64,000 bases of DNA, taken from positions 248,001-312,000 of the forward strand of contig NZ_JAACFU010000001.1 in the NCBI RefSeq assembly GCF_029051725.1, written 5' to 3'. Below, piece by piece: positions 26,051 to 35,710 of the stretch. The stretch is from Bradyrhizobium sp. CSS354. Its GTDB lineage: Bacteria; Pseudomonadota; Alphaproteobacteria; Rhizobiales; Xanthobacteraceae. Under the pieces are notes generated by a model. That model searched no databases. It had not been told where the DNA came from and saw nothing but the letters and a program-made list of their open reading frames with translations. How positions within the stretch are numbered: the first letter of the stretch is position 1; each line of letters opens with the position of its first letter. Both the position numbers and the translations under genes were made by a program.

Positions 26051-27205
26051 TCACACGACGTCACCACCGTTCGTTCGACGCGCGAATGGAACGGCAAAGC
26101 CGGCGGCGATCTTGACCAGGTCGGCCTGCCTGCCGGCGCCGGTCTTCTCGAACAGGCGGCCGAGATGCGTCTTCACTGTCGTTTCGGCGATGCCGAGCTT
26201 TGCCGCAATGTCTGGAACGCCGCCAATCTCGATAATGGCCATCAAAACGCGCAATTCGGACGGTGTCAGTCTGAAGGCCACAGCGATCGCATCGGCTGCG
26301 AGCCATGTCGCCGCCGATGCCTTCTGAACGAAGAGCACCGTGGCTGCAGCATCTCGCGATGGAGTGCGATCGCGCTTCAGGGAAAAGGCGTGAAGCAGAT
26401 AGTGCTGCCCATCAACTGATGTCGCAAGCTCGATCCGACGGCGAGCAGCGGAACGAGTTTCGCTGCGTGAATCTGTTTCGCACAGACCGCGGAATATTTT
26501 GTCGGTCTGGGTGTTGCGGGCCACGATCCGGTCGCCGACCATGGCGAGCAGGCTCGCATCGGCGAACAGCTCGCGGCATGCTGCGTTGGCATGCACGACC
26601 CGGCCGTCTGCGTCGAGCAGGCAGATCGCCGTGCTCAGTCTATCCAGGACTTCGGCAAGGTCGTCCACGGTATGCGAGCGTGCCCTGATCTGCCGGCCCA
26701 TGATCCTGGAGCGCTGGAGGTGCGGAGCAAGCAGCCGCATGCGCTCACGCATCGGCTCGTCAACGATACCGCGCGAGCGGTGGCGCAACACCTGCAGGAT
26801 CGTGGCGCGCGTGTCCGACTTCTCAAGCGCAACGGTTGCAAGGTCTATCGCTCCTTGCGGTTCCACCCACTCGCGATAGAAGCTCGTTGCCAGGAAATCG
26901 GCCTGAGGCATGATGTCGGCTACGCCGATCGTCTGCTCCGCCGCGAGCGTGAGATGACGATCGAGCAGAGGGTCCAGCTCCACATATCGGTCGCGATAAA
27001 GCTGGCGGAAGCGGGATTCGGTGCCGAAATGCTCGTGGATCTCGATCGAGAGCTTGGCTCTGTCCCTGGACAGGATGGTCGCGGCGCATCCGCCGACGAA
27101 ATGCGAAACCTGTTCCAGCACCCCGTTGCGCAGCGCGGGATCGACCGCCGCGTCGTAGATCTCGCCGACGAGGGACGAGAATCGATTTGCGTGGAGGATT
27201 GTCAT
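26051..27205 (-). CDS. LuxR-type HTH regulator (paralogue C, divergent)
   Basis: 384 residues, same architecture as A and B: VGEIYDAAVDPALR start, PAS-like AICLLDADGRVVHANAACRE, and C-terminal HTH LTPSELRVLMAIIEIGGVPD with ETTVKTHLGRLFEKTG. It is clearly more distant than A is from B. It lacks the THYYCG block, having a related IHEHFGTESRFRQLYRDRY. It lies upstream of the AraC gene. The three paralogues plus AraC form a regulator-only block of about 5 kb. Confidence 0.86.
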   Translation of the reverse strand: MTILHANRFSSLVGEIYDAAVDPALRNGVLEQVSHFVGGCAATILSRDRAKLSIEIHEHFGTESRFRQLYRDRYVELDPLLDRHLTLAAEQTIGVADIMPQADFLATSFYREWVEPQGAIDLATVALEKSDTRATILQVLRHRSRGIVDEPMRERMRLLAPHLQRSRIMGRQIRARSHTVDDLAEVLDRLSTAICLLDADGRVVHANAACRELFADASLLAMVGDRIVARNTQTDKIFRGLCETDSRSETRSAARRRIELATSVDGQHYLLHAFSLKRDRTPSRDAAATVLFVQKASAATWLAADAIAVAFRLTPSELRVLMAIIEIGGVPDIAAKLGIAETTVKTHLGRLFEKTGAGRQADLVKIAAGFAVPFARRTNGGDVV

Positions 27206-27525
27206 CGGCCGGACGACGCAATCTGCGTATGGCTCGCCCGCGCGAGATAGATGGCGATCCGGGGACTGGCGAAGGAGACGGACCGGTCAATCGCCGCCTT
27301 CGACGCGGAGAAAACGTTGCAACGAAATGCTGGAATATCGAACATCGTCCTTGCGTAACGTCAACCGCAGGATGCGGCTTGGACGTTTTCGCCAAAGACT
27401 AGGATATATGCGAACAGCGCGCCGACTGTGTGCGATCAGTCACGCGAGCGATGCGTCAGACGCCGCGCGCGCTGCAAAATCCTGCCGCCACCGATCCCGC
27501 CGGCGTCGCATCCGGCTCCGGCAAT
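27206..27525. other. Intergenic stretch, nothing recognised
   Basis: 320 bases between the LuxR paralogue C start and the end of the next minus-strand gene. I see no credible frame, RNA or repeat; it must hold the promoter of paralogue C. Confidence 0.5.
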
Positions 27526-28038
27526 TTACTTGCGATTCTCTTCGCAGAATTTCAGCGCCGCCAGCGCTTCACCGGCACGCGGCACCTGCATCTCGATGCT
27601 GTCGTCGTCATCGTCCTCGAAATCGAGCGAGAGACGCTTGGCTTTGGACAGCCGGTCCATCATGGACTGATCGTATTCGAAGATGCCGCGAACGGTGGTC
27701 TTGTCCATGACCTCCCACTTCGCCTTCCTCATGATATCGGCGTCATCGGTGCCGACATCGGCCCGGAGGATCTCGCCGACCTTGTCCCACTCCCAACCGT
27801 CATAGATCATCACGATCACGATCGCCTTCTCGGAATAGGTGATGACGATGACGTAGTCCCGGTTCTCGTCTTGCTTGTCCTTGTAGCCGCGGCTCGCATT
27901 GCAATGTGCGTCCTGCGTGCGCTTCTCGATGGTCCAGTCGCCGACCTTGGATTGTTGCGCCTGCACCGGCCTTGCGGTCAAAGCGGCTGCGCTCAAGGCG
28001 CCGGCCAGCAACCCGACGGCGAGAAGAGATCGTTTCAT
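27526..28038 (-). CDS. Exported hypothetical protein
   Basis: 170 residues. The start at 28038 follows GGAGG. Clear Sec signal peptide (MKRSLLAVGLLAGALSAAAL, cleavage after VQA). The mature part begins SKVGDWTIEKR, recalling the opening of IalB-like domains (GDWxI), then a strand-rich domain and a strongly acidic patch of five aspartates (about residue 145). Two cysteines remain (HCNAS, KFCEEN). Function unknown; probably periplasmic. Confidence 0.7.
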   Translation of the reverse strand: MKRSLLAVGLLAGALSAAALTARPVQAQQSKVGDWTIEKRTQDAHCNASRGYKDKQDENRDYVIVITYSEKAIVIVMIYDGWEWDKVGEILRADVGTDDADIMRKAKWEVMDKTTVRGIFEYDQSMMDRLSKAKRLSLDFEDDDDDSIEMQVPRAGEALAALKFCEENRK

Positions 28039-28132
28039 GTCAGCCTCCAGCGTGTTCCCCGGACCGAGATGACCACCTCTGCCGGCGGCTCGCAAGGGCT
28101 TCCCCCGGTTTGCGTAGGACGCCGACCTCGCC

Positions 28133-28579
28133 CTACTCCCGCCGCGGCACGATCGCGATCGGGGTGAAGGTGTAAACCTCCTCGCCGTTCTGGTTGAACA
28201 TCGTCCATTTCACCAGCGCGATGCCCTGCGGCCTCGACTTCGACGGCGTCAGGCTCATGACCTCCCCGACCAGATGCAGGCGGTCATCGGGCCGTACCGG
28301 GATGGTCCAGCGCAGCCCGTCGACGCCGGCGCCGATCAGCGGATGCGGGCCGAAGGGGCGGGTCTGGATCGCGAGGCTCATGGCAATCGCGGCGGTGTGC
28401 CATCCCGAGGCAGCGAGACCCCTGAACAGCGTCTGCTTGGCGGCTTCGTGGTCGAGATGCATCGGCTGTGGGTCGAACTCTGCCGCGAACCGCTTGATGT
28501 CGGCCTCGGTGACGTGAACTTCAGGGGATTTGAACTGCATTCCAATGGTGAGATCGTCGAACCACTCGACCCGCGCCAT
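28133..28579 (-). CDS. MaoC family dehydratase
   Basis: 148-residue hotdog-fold hydratase. The hydratase-2 motif region FAAEFDPQPMHLDHEAAKQT holds the catalytic Asp/His pair, followed by GLAASGWHTAAIAM, as in (R)-specific enoyl-CoA hydratases and related MaoC proteins. Start 28579 is the first ATG giving the family N-terminus (MARVEWFDDLTIGMQF). It is a lone gene, not beside other beta-oxidation genes (those start at 32.6 kb). Substrate is probably an enoyl-CoA. Confidence 0.88.
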   Translation of the reverse strand: MARVEWFDDLTIGMQFKSPEVHVTEADIKRFAAEFDPQPMHLDHEAAKQTLFRGLAASGWHTAAIAMSLAIQTRPFGPHPLIGAGVDGLRWTIPVRPDDRLHLVGEVMSLTPSKSRPQGIALVKWTMFNQNGEEVYTFTPIAIVPRRE

Positions 28580-28766
28580 GATTTCGCCTCGCAATGTGAT
28601 GCGCCGCCTCGCGCTAACAGAATTGAGCAAGAGCGGGATGTAGCGGCTCCGCAGCGCACAAACCAGCCCCGGGGTTCCCCAAGAAACCCGTTTCCAGATG
28701 CGACGAAACACGCCTGAAACAGATGGCCGGTTATCTGGTTGTCAAAATCATACAGGGACGGCCACC

Positions 28767-28850
28767 ATGCAATTCTTCCTCGACCTAATCTGGGATTACT
28801 CCTGCTGTCAGCACCTCGTTGCCCTGCCACCGCAGGAGGACGAGCTATGA
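28767..28850 (+). CDS. 27-residue micro-ORF coupled to the next gene
   Basis: ATG 28767 to TGA 28850, 27 codons. It begins MQFFLDLIWDY and contains adjacent cysteines (SCCQH) and an acidic end (PPQEDEL). AGGGAC lies upstream at a fair spacing. Its stop overlaps the next ATG as ATGA, and its 3' end carries the next gene's AGGAGG. It could be a real small protein or a leader whose translation sets that of the 30-residue ORF. Evidence is architecture only. Confidence 0.4.
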   Translation: MQFFLDLIWDYSCCQHLVALPPQEDEL

Positions 28851-28939
28851 TCGAGCTGATCTCGGCCTTGCTCGCGCTTTGCAGCGTCGGCGTTTTTGCA
28901 GCGCACGCGGTGGATGCCTATCGCACCACACATCACTGA
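28847..28939 (+). CDS. 30-residue single-helix membrane micro-protein
   Basis: ATG 28847 is preceded by a perfect AGGAGG at a 7-base spacing. The 30-residue product is nearly all one hydrophobic helix (IELISALLALCSVGVFAAHA) with a polar end (VDAYRTTHH). The size and composition are typical of regulatory membrane micro-proteins. It overlaps the preceding 27-codon ORF by 4 bases (ATGA). No family or partner recognised. Confidence 0.5.
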   Translation: MIELISALLALCSVGVFAAHAVDAYRTTHH

Positions 28940-28963
28940 TAGCCGTGCACTGATAGCCTTGCC

Positions 28964-29386
28964 CTAGAACGGCCGCCGGTAGAAATGCTCCGAATGAGTT
29001 GCCGGCGGAAACCTGTTGGCGAGCGCGAGAGCTCCCCTTTCGTCCGTCTCGAGCGCGATCTTCTGTGCGAGCATCACGTCGCCGGGAACGAGAAAGCCTG
29101 ACGGGACGAAGCACCACCCCATCGTCGCATTTCCGGCCGCATCGATCTCATGGACATTGGCCGCAGTGCCATAATGGATGCGATAGGTATTGCCGGTATC
29201 GCAGCCGACGACATCGAAATGCCGGTGCTGCTCGAATTGCGCGCGCTGCGCCGGCGACAGCCAATCGGCCAGAAGCCGGCGGCCGCGGGCATCCGGCGTG
29301 TTCTCGCCGAAGAAGCGCCGATAGAGTTCGCGTAGCGCATGCAGACGCGCACGCGCCGGCGCGCGGAGCCAGACTGCCGCGATCAT
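28964..29386 (-). CDS. Hypothetical protein, second gene of an unknown two-gene operon
   Basis: 140 residues, cytosolic, no membrane segment. The N-terminal basic helix region (ARARLHALRELYRRFFGE) is followed by a compact beta-rich part: HFDVVGCDTGNTYRIHYG, GWCFVPSGFLVPGDVML and QKIALETDERGALALANRF. The clean blocks suggest a conserved, folded protein, but I cannot name a family. It starts 12 bases after the stop of the 73-residue gene, so the two are co-transcribed. Confidence 0.6.
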   Translation of the reverse strand: MIAAVWLRAPARARLHALRELYRRFFGENTPDARGRRLLADWLSPAQRAQFEQHRHFDVVGCDTGNTYRIHYGTAANVHEIDAAGNATMGWCFVPSGFLVPGDVMLAQKIALETDERGALALANRFPPATHSEHFYRRPF

Positions 29387-29398
29387 GAGCAGCTCAGA

Positions 29399-29620
29399 TC
29401 AACCGCCGACCAGGCGGGGATAGAACAGCGTTTCCTGCACGGTCGGGTCGAACGATCGGATCCGGGTGACTTCGCCAGGTCCGGTTCGCAGCGCGGCGGT
29501 GAAGCCCGCTCCGGTCAGCTCCCGAAAGCGCCGTTCGGCCCGCGCCAGCGCTTCGGCATTGCCAGGATCAAACTCGTGGCGCGTGTCGCCAGTCTGGTCC
29601 ATCACGATCTGGGTTGCCAT
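29399..29620 (-). CDS. Hypothetical protein, first gene of an unknown two-gene operon
   Basis: 73 residues. GAGGAG is seven bases before ATG 29620. It is hydrophilic with a helical middle (GNAEALARAERRFRELTG) and ends FDPTVQETLFYPRLVGG, a distinctive C-terminus. No known family identified. It leads the 140-residue gene by 12 bases and is preceded by a 108-base gap from the lytic transglycosylase stop. Confidence 0.6.
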   Translation of the reverse strand: MATQIVMDQTGDTRHEFDPGNAEALARAERRFRELTGAGFTAALRTGPGEVTRIRSFDPTVQETLFYPRLVGG

Positions 29621-29728
29621 GTTGAGTCTCCTCATGCCCAGCCCTGTTCGATCTAAGCAAACCTCGTGCCGTCGGTTCCTGATGGCAACAACTTTCTCTT
29701 GTCGGCGCATCACGCCTTGCTGAGCTGC

Positions 29729-30547
29729 TCAGCGCGAGGCGGCCGTTCCTCCGCCCTCGTCGATCTGCCGTCCCATCAGGGCGATCGCCTTCTGATAAAC
29801 GCCGGCGGCATTCCAGGCCTCGATGGCGACGAAATTCGGCTCGCCCGGCTGGTAACCGGCTCCTGCACGCCAGCCATGGGCCTTGAGGAAATTCGCCGTC
29901 GAGTTCAGCGCATTGGCGGCAACTTCGAGATTACCGGTGCCATAGGCCAGGATGTTCTTGGGCATGAACTGGGTCTGGCCGACCTCACCGTGCATCGAGC
30001 CGCGGGTTGCACCCGACAACGTGCCGCGATCGATCAGCTTCAGCGCCGCATAGAGCTGCTCGGTAAAGAATTCGGGACGGCGGCAGTCATAGGCGAGCGT
30101 CGCAATCGAGGAGAGCATGTTCTGGTTGCCGCGCTGGCTGCCGAACCCGGTCTCCATGCCCCAGATCGCGATCAGCGGCCCCGGCGGGACGCCATAGCGC
30201 TGCTGGATCGAGGCGAACAAGGCGGCCTGCGACTGCTTCAGCTGGCGACCCTTGGCGACGATGGTGGTGGCGCCGCGCTTGGCGAGGAACTGGTCGAGCG
30301 TCAGCGAGAAACTGCGCTGGCCGCGGTCGGCCGCGATGGTGGCACTGGCGTAATTGGTCTGCATCAGCGCCGAGAGCGCGGTCTGGCCGACGCCCTTGCC
30401 CTGCGCTTCCGCACTGAATTCGCGCTTCCAGGCCTCGAAGCCGGCCGACGAACTGCCGCATTGCGCGGCGTGGGCCGCGGACGCCAGGCAGCCGAGCAGC
30501 GTCATCGCCCCAAAAACCGCCCCAGCTACAGTTCTGCCCCTGATCAT
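29729..30547 (-). CDS. Lytic murein transglycosylase (MltB-type, soluble periplasmic)
   Basis: Cleaves the MurNAc-GlcNAc bond of peptidoglycan. 272 residues. Signal peptide at residues 1-28 (cleavage after AHA, no lipobox). The catalytic Glu is in AIWGMETGFGSQRG, followed by MltB-family blocks LAYDCRRPEFFTEQL, GSMHGEVGQTQFMP and LKAHGWRAGAGYQPGE. The C-terminal peptidoglycan-binding domain found in larger members is absent. Start 30547 is the ATG just before the hydrophobic core. It lies 39 bases after the monooxygenase stop. Confidence 0.9.
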   Translation of the reverse strand: MIRGRTVAGAVFGAMTLLGCLASAAHAAQCGSSSAGFEAWKREFSAEAQGKGVGQTALSALMQTNYASATIAADRGQRSFSLTLDQFLAKRGATTIVAKGRQLKQSQAALFASIQQRYGVPPGPLIAIWGMETGFGSQRGNQNMLSSIATLAYDCRRPEFFTEQLYAALKLIDRGTLSGATRGSMHGEVGQTQFMPKNILAYGTGNLEVAANALNSTANFLKAHGWRAGAGYQPGEPNFVAIEAWNAAGVYQKAIALMGRQIDEGGGTAASR

Positions 30548-30586
30548 ATCCGATGTCCTCTCTCTGGCGCGATCCAATGGCCGAGC

Positions 30587-32440
30587 TTACCCGGACGAAG
30601 GCGCCGACTCCATGGCGTGATCATACGACAGTTCCAGTCCATCCAAATTGCCCTCCTTGCGCCACTTGTCGAGCAGCCGCAGGAATGCCACCGGCCCGCG
30701 CCAATACTGGCTGTTTCTCGCCGCGATCGGATCAAACACGCCTTCATTGTTGTAGTAGCCGGGCGTGCATTCGGCGAGATAGGTCTGGCGGCCGAGCGCG
30801 GCTTTGACCACCTCCTCGACCCAGGCGTCCTCGGCCTCGAGCGTCGGCTCCAGCGTCCGGGCTTTGCGCTTACGCGCCTCGGCGATCACATAGGCGATGT
30901 GCTGGGACTGCGCGTCGATGATGTGTGGGAAGTTGGCGCTCTGGCCGGCCTGCACCGTGACGATCTGGAAACAATTCGGGAAGCCGCGACTGTAGAAGCC
31001 GTGCAATGTCTTGACGCCATCGCGCCAGCGCGCGGACAAGCTGATGCCGTCGCGACCATAGACCTCAAAGCCCATGCGGCGGGCATAGTCGGTGCCGACC
31101 TCGAAGCCGCTGGCATAGATCAGGCAGTCGAGCTCATAAGCCTTGCCGTCGACCACGACCGCGTTCTCGGTGATGCGCTCGACGCCCTGTCCCCTGGTGT
31201 CGACGAGTTGCACGTCGGGCCGATTGAAGGTGTCGAGATATTCGTCGTGGAAACACGGCCGCTTGCAGAAGGCCTTGTACCAGGGCTTTAACGCCGAAGC
31301 CGTCGCCTCGTCCTTGACGATCGCATCGACGCGCGCCCGGATCTCTTCCATCTTGCGATAATCGGCCTGCTCGATAACCTTGAGCGCCTCCTCGATCGAG
31401 GTCACCGGCTGGGGCTGGCGGCGCGGCGCCAGCAGGATCTCCCCGAGCAGGCCGGTCCAGCCGTCCTGCACCAGATCCTGTTCGAAGGGCTCGCCCGAGA
31501 TCACCGCGGTGAAATTATCCATGCGTTCGCGCTGCCAACCAGGCCTGAGCCCCTGCGCCCAGCTCTGATCCGTGGGGCGGTCGTCGCGCACGCCGATCGC
31601 CGACGGCGTACGCTGGAAGACGTAGAGCTCCTTGGCCGAGCGGCCGAGATGCGGCACGCATTGCACGGCGGTGGCGCCGGTGCCGATGATGCCGACGCGT
31701 TTGTCGCCAAGACCGGTCAGACCACCTTCGGCCGTGCCTCCGGTGTAGGCGTAATCCCAGCGGCTGGTATGGAAGCTGTGTCCCTTGAAGCTTTCGATTC
31801 CGGGAATGCCCGGCAGCTTCGGACGGCTCAGCGGGCCTCCGGCAAGGATGACGAAGCGCGCGCGGATGCAATCACCGCGATCGGTCTCGACCAGCCAAAT
31901 TGCCTCCTGCTCCTGCCATTCCATGCGCGTGATGACGGTCTGAAACAGCGCGCGCTCATAGAGACCGAAGTGACGGCCGATGCGGCGCGAATGTTCGTAG
32001 ATCTCGGGTGCTCGCGCATATTTGCGCACCGGCATGTAGCCGGTCTCTTCCAGCAACGGCAGGTAGATGTAGCTCTCGGTATCGCAGGCCGCGCCAGGGT
32101 ACCGATTCCAGTACCAGGTGCCGCCGAAATCGGCGGCCTTTTCCACGACCCGGAAATCATCGATGCCGGCTTCGCGCAGTCGCGCGCCGCACAGAAGGCC
32201 GCCGAAGCCGCCGCCGACGATGAGCACCTCGGTCTGTTCGCTGACAGCCTCGCGCGCAAATCCGGAATTGGCCCAGGGATCGTCGAGATAGCGCCCGAAC
32301 TCGCCGGTCACCTCGACATATTGCGCCTTGCCCTCGGTGCGCAGGCGGCGATCGCGCTCATCGCGATAGCGCGCGCGGAGTGCGTCAATGTCGATTGTAG
32401 ATTCGCTGGCTGCACCGGTCTTGTGTCTTTGCGCTGACAT
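30587..32440 (-). CDS. Baeyer-Villiger-type flavin monooxygenase
   Basis: 617-residue FAD/NADPH enzyme that inserts oxygen into ketones to give esters or lactones. FAD-binding [17 protein letters not shown] (about residue 77), then [19 protein letters not shown], the BVMO fingerprint [11 protein letters not shown], and the NADPH site [11 protein letters not shown]. An N-terminal extension of about 65 residues ([18 protein letters not shown]) places it with the ~600-residue BVMOs. GGGAGG precedes the start. It is divergent from the acyl-CoA synthetase and dehydrogenase, which suggests ketone to ester to fatty acid breakdown (inference). Confidence 0.92.
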   Translation of the reverse strand: MSAQRHKTGAASESTIDIDALRARYRDERDRRLRTEGKAQYVEVTGEFGRYLDDPWANSGFAREAVSEQTEVLIVGGGFGGLLCGARLREAGIDDFRVVEKAADFGGTWYWNRYPGAACDTESYIYLPLLEETGYMPVRKYARAPEIYEHSRRIGRHFGLYERALFQTVITRMEWQEQEAIWLVETDRGDCIRARFVILAGGPLSRPKLPGIPGIESFKGHSFHTSRWDYAYTGGTAEGGLTGLGDKRVGIIGTGATAVQCVPHLGRSAKELYVFQRTPSAIGVRDDRPTDQSWAQGLRPGWQRERMDNFTAVISGEPFEQDLVQDGWTGLLGEILLAPRRQPQPVTSIEEALKVIEQADYRKMEEIRARVDAIVKDEATASALKPWYKAFCKRPCFHDEYLDTFNRPDVQLVDTRGQGVERITENAVVVDGKAYELDCLIYASGFEVGTDYARRMGFEVYGRDGISLSARWRDGVKTLHGFYSRGFPNCFQIVTVQAGQSANFPHIIDAQSQHIAYVIAEARKRKARTLEPTLEAEDAWVEEVVKAALGRQTYLAECTPGYYNNEGVFDPIAARNSQYWRGPVAFLRLLDKWRKEGNLDGLELSYDHAMESAPSSG

Positions 32441-32617
32441 CCGTTTCCTCCCCGGCGGACACTGCTTCGCCGGCAGCTCGCATCACTTAGCCCTGAAAAA
32501 GAGACGCGTGCAATCACGTCCCTCGCTTTTTGCGTGAACGTCGCGTGGCGTTCCGCTAACCTCAAGCGCACATCACAAGCGTACGCCATGCAACGACGTG
32601 GCGGTCCGGAGGACACG

Positions 32618-34243
32618 ATGCAGGGATTGATGATGGACATGCCGCTCCTGATCAGCGGCCTGATCCAGTATGCCGCCGATTATCACGGCGAGGCCGAGGT
32701 CGTCGCCCGCGAGATCGAGGGCGACATCCATCGCTACACCTATGCCGACGCCCATCCGCGCATCAAGCGCATGGCATTGGCGCTCAAGAGGCTCGGCATG
32801 ATGCCCGGCGACCGCGTCGGCACGCTGGCCTGGAATACGCACCGGCATTTCGAGATGTTCTACGCCGCGCCGGGCATGGGCTATGTGCTGCACACCATCA
32901 ACCCGCGGCTGTTCCCTGAACAGCTCGTCTACATCGTCAATCATGCCGAGGACCGGCTGCTGTTCATCGACCGCGCCACACTGCCGATTGTCGAGGCGAT
33001 CGCGCCGCAGCTGAAGACGATCGAGGCGTTCGTCGTGATGTCCTCCCGCGAGCGGATGCCGGAGACGAAGCTGGCGAATGTTCATTGCTACGAGGAGCTG
33101 CTGGACAAGGAGAACGACGCCGGCTTCGCATGGCCGGAGTTCGACGAAAAATCGGCATCGACCATCTGCTACACCTCCGGCACGACGGGCAATCCGAAGG
33201 GCGTGATCTATTCGCACCGCGCCGCGATCCTGCAGACCATGGTCTCCTGCAATTTCGACTTCCTGCCCGGGCACCTGGAAGGCGTGCGCGAGGTGATGAT
33301 GCCGATGGCGCCGCTGTTCCACGGCAACGGCTGGAACATGCCGTTCACCGCGCCCTATACTGGCTCGAAGCTGGTTCTGCCTGGCCGCAACTACGAGCCC
33401 GACAAGCTTTATGAACTGCTCGAAGGCGAGAAGGTGACGCTGTCGGCGGGCGTGCCGAGCTTCTGGTTGATCCTGCTCGACTGGCTCGGACGCACCGGCA
33501 ACAGGTTCTCGACGCTTCGTGCAACATTGTCGTCAGGCTCGGCGCCGCCGCGCGCGATGGTCGAGAAGCTCAAGCGTGAGTATGACATCGATTACATCCA
33601 GGCCTGGGGCATGACCGAAGCCTTGGGCTGCTCGATGCCGGGCCTGCGGCCGGGCTCCGAACATCTCGACGACAAGGAGAAGTTCGACCGCCGCCAGGTA
33701 TCCGGCCGCGCCTGTTTCGGCACCGCCTTGCGCATCGTCGATGACGTCGGCAACGCGCTGCCGCGCGACGGCAAGAGCGTTGGCCATCTGCGCGCGCGGG
33801 GACCGTGGGTTGCGTCCGGCTACATGAAACTTGATGAAGGCCTCGACCGCGACGGCTGGCTGATCACCGGCGACATGGCGGTGATCGACCCTCAGGGCCA
33901 CGTCACGCTGACCGACCGCTCCAAGGACGTGATCAAGTCCGGCGGCGAATGGATCTCCTCGATCCAGCTCGAGGACGTCGCCTTGTCTCATCCCGATGTG
34001 CTGCAAGCTGCCGTGGTCGCGATCAGCCACGAGAAATGGCAGGAGCGGCCTCTGCTCCTCGTCGTCCGCAAGAAGGGCGCGACCGTCGACGGCAAGACGC
34101 TGCTCGACCACATGCGCCCCAAGATCGCGAGCTGGTGGATGCCCGACGCGGTCGAGTTCATGGACGAGTTCCCGATGACCGGCACCGGCAAGGTGCTCAA
34201 ATCGGCGCTGCGCGAGAAATTCAAAGAGTATCGCGCCCCTTGA
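32618..34243 (+). CDS. Long-chain fatty-acid--CoA ligase (AMP-binding)
   Basis: 541-residue acyl-adenylate-forming enzyme that makes acyl-CoA. P-loop [17 protein letters not shown] (about residue 180), A5 motif [11 protein letters not shown]7/A8 [17 protein letters not shown] and [16 protein letters not shown], and the A10 catalytic Lys in [18 protein letters not shown] 32618 follows GGAGG; an ATG at 32588 lacks a site. Length and motifs match the medium/long-chain group. It is 43 bases upstream of the acyl-CoA dehydrogenase and co-directional. Confidence 0.94.
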   Translation: MQGLMMDMPLLISGLIQYAADYHGEAEVVAREIEGDIHRYTYADAHPRIKRMALALKRLGMMPGDRVGTLAWNTHRHFEMFYAAPGMGYVLHTINPRLFPEQLVYIVNHAEDRLLFIDRATLPIVEAIAPQLKTIEAFVVMSSRERMPETKLANVHCYEELLDKENDAGFAWPEFDEKSASTICYTSGTTGNPKGVIYSHRAAILQTMVSCNFDFLPGHLEGVREVMMPMAPLFHGNGWNMPFTAPYTGSKLVLPGRNYEPDKLYELLEGEKVTLSAGVPSFWLILLDWLGRTGNRFSTLRATLSSGSAPPRAMVEKLKREYDIDYIQAWGMTEALGCSMPGLRPGSEHLDDKEKFDRRQVSGRACFGTALRIVDDVGNALPRDGKSVGHLRARGPWVASGYMKLDEGLDRDGWLITGDMAVIDPQGHVTLTDRSKDVIKSGGEWISSIQLEDVALSHPDVLQAAVVAISHEKWQERPLLLVVRKKGATVDGKTLLDHMRPKIASWWMPDAVEFMDEFPMTGTGKVLKSALREKFKEYRAP

Positions 34244-34286
34244 GCCGATCGCGCGCCGGCCTGTCCATCGATCAAGGAGACCAAAG

Positions 34287-35498
34287 ATGCTCTACCCGAT
34301 GTCCCCCAAAGTCGTCGAGCTCAAGCGCAGGCTCGAAAGTTTCATGGACCGGCACATCTATCCGAACGAGGAGCGCTTTTATCGCGAGGCGGAGGAACTG
34401 GGGCCCTGGAAGGTCTATCCGGTCGTCGAGGAGCTGAAGCCGCTGGCGCGCGCCGAAGGCCTCTGGAATCTGTTCCTGCCGGACTCCAGCCACGGTGCAG
34501 GCCTGACCAATCTCGAATATGCCCCGCTCTGCGAGGTCATGGGCCGCTCGCATCTCGCGCCCGAAGTCTTCAACTGTTCGGCGCCCGACACCGGCAACAT
34601 GGAGGTGCTGGAGCGCTATGGCACGGACAAGGACAAGGAGCGCTGGCTGAATCCGCTGCTCGCGGGCGAAATCCGCTCCTGCTTTGCCATGACCGAGCCT
34701 GCCGTCGCCTCATCCGATGCGACCAACATCGAAAGCTCGATCGTCCGCGACGGCGACCATTACGTCATCAACGGCCGCAAATGGTACACGACGAACGCAA
34801 CCGACCCGCGCTGCAAGATCTGCATCTTCATGGGCAAGACCGATCCCGACAATGCGGACCGCCACAAGCAGCAATCCATGATCCTGGTGCCGATGGACAC
34901 AGCGGGCGTCGAGGTCAAGCGTCCCCTGCCCGTGTTCGGCTTCTACGGCGTGCCCGACCGTGCCTCCGAGGTCGTCTTCACCAATGTGCGGGTCCCCAAG
35001 GAGAACATGCTGCTCGGCGAGGGCCGCGGTTTCGAGATCGCGCAGGGACGCCTCGGTCCCGGCCGTATCCACCACTGCATGCGGCTGATCGGGCTCTCCG
35101 AACGCACGCTGGAGAAGATGTGCCGCCGGGTGCGCAGCCGCGTCGCCTTCGGCAAGCCGGTTTCCGAGCAGACGGTGACGCAGGAGCGCATCGCAGAAGC
35201 CCGCATCATGATCGAACAGGCCCGGCTGCTGACGCTCAACGCCGCCTACGCGATGGATACCGTCGGCAACAAGGTGGCGAAAGCCGAGATCGCGATGATC
35301 AAGGTCGCTGTGCCCAACATGGCCTGCCAGATCATCGACTGGGCGATCCAGGCCCATGGCGGCGGCGGCACGTCGAACGATTTCGGATTGACGCAAGCCT
35401 ATGCGACCGCGCGTTTGCTGCGTCTAGCCGACGGCCCAGACGAAGTGCACAGGAACCAGATCGCGCGGTTCGAGCTGAAGAAATATTCGAACGCCTAG
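34287..35498 (+). CDS. Acyl-CoA dehydrogenase
   Basis: 403-residue FAD enzyme, first oxidation of beta-oxidation. FAD and substrate signature [16 protein letters not shown] (about residue 134), beta-domain [16 protein letters not shown], and the C-terminal signature [12 protein letters not shown]. It is closest in pattern to the ~400-residue bacterial FadE-like/ACAD10-11 group ([13 protein letters not shown]). AAGGAGA precedes the start. It forms an operon with the ligase and ends before a palindromic repeat at 35534. Confidence 0.93.
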   Translation: MLYPMSPKVVELKRRLESFMDRHIYPNEERFYREAEELGPWKVYPVVEELKPLARAEGLWNLFLPDSSHGAGLTNLEYAPLCEVMGRSHLAPEVFNCSAPDTGNMEVLERYGTDKDKERWLNPLLAGEIRSCFAMTEPAVASSDATNIESSIVRDGDHYVINGRKWYTTNATDPRCKICIFMGKTDPDNADRHKQQSMILVPMDTAGVEVKRPLPVFGFYGVPDRASEVVFTNVRVPKENMLLGEGRGFEIAQGRLGPGRIHHCMRLIGLSERTLEKMCRRVRSRVAFGKPVSEQTVTQERIAEARIMIEQARLLTLNAAYAMDTVGNKVAKAEIAMIKVAVPNMACQIIDWAIQAHGGGGTSNDFGLTQAYATARLLRLADGPDEVHRNQIARFELKKYSNA

Positions 35499-35533
35499 CG
35501 TCCCACACTGGCCGATGAGCACAGTGCCCTGTT

Positions 35534-35662
35534 CCTTCTCCCCTTGCGGGAGAAGGTGGCGCGAAGCGCCGGATGAAGGGTCTCTCTCAGCGAAGACAAC
35601 CCCCTCATCCGAGGGTGTCTGCATCAACCAGCGGAGCTGCCCTCTCCCGCAAGGGGCGAGGG
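35534..35662. repeat. Composite palindromic intergenic repeat
   Basis: CCTTCTCCC-cttgc-GGGAGAAGG (35534-35556) is a perfect 9-bp hairpin followed by GGCGC-GAA-GCGCC (35558-35570). An inverted partner follows (CCTCATCCGAGGG, then CCCTCTCCCGCAAGGGG, to 35662). It fills the gap between convergent genes, where it could act as a bidirectional terminator. The CTCCCCTTGCGGGAG core matches dispersed repeats I know from rhizobial genomes. Confidence 0.75.
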
Positions 35663-35710
35663 CACAATGACACGCAGCCCGATTGCAACCAGCGCCTTGG
35701 CGCCCTCGCC

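Noticed and set aside
29666..31291. Plus-strand frame of 541 codons opposite the lytic transglycosylase and monooxygenase
   Set aside because: Compositionally biased antisense frame with no family pattern; both minus-strand genes have clear catalytic motifs.
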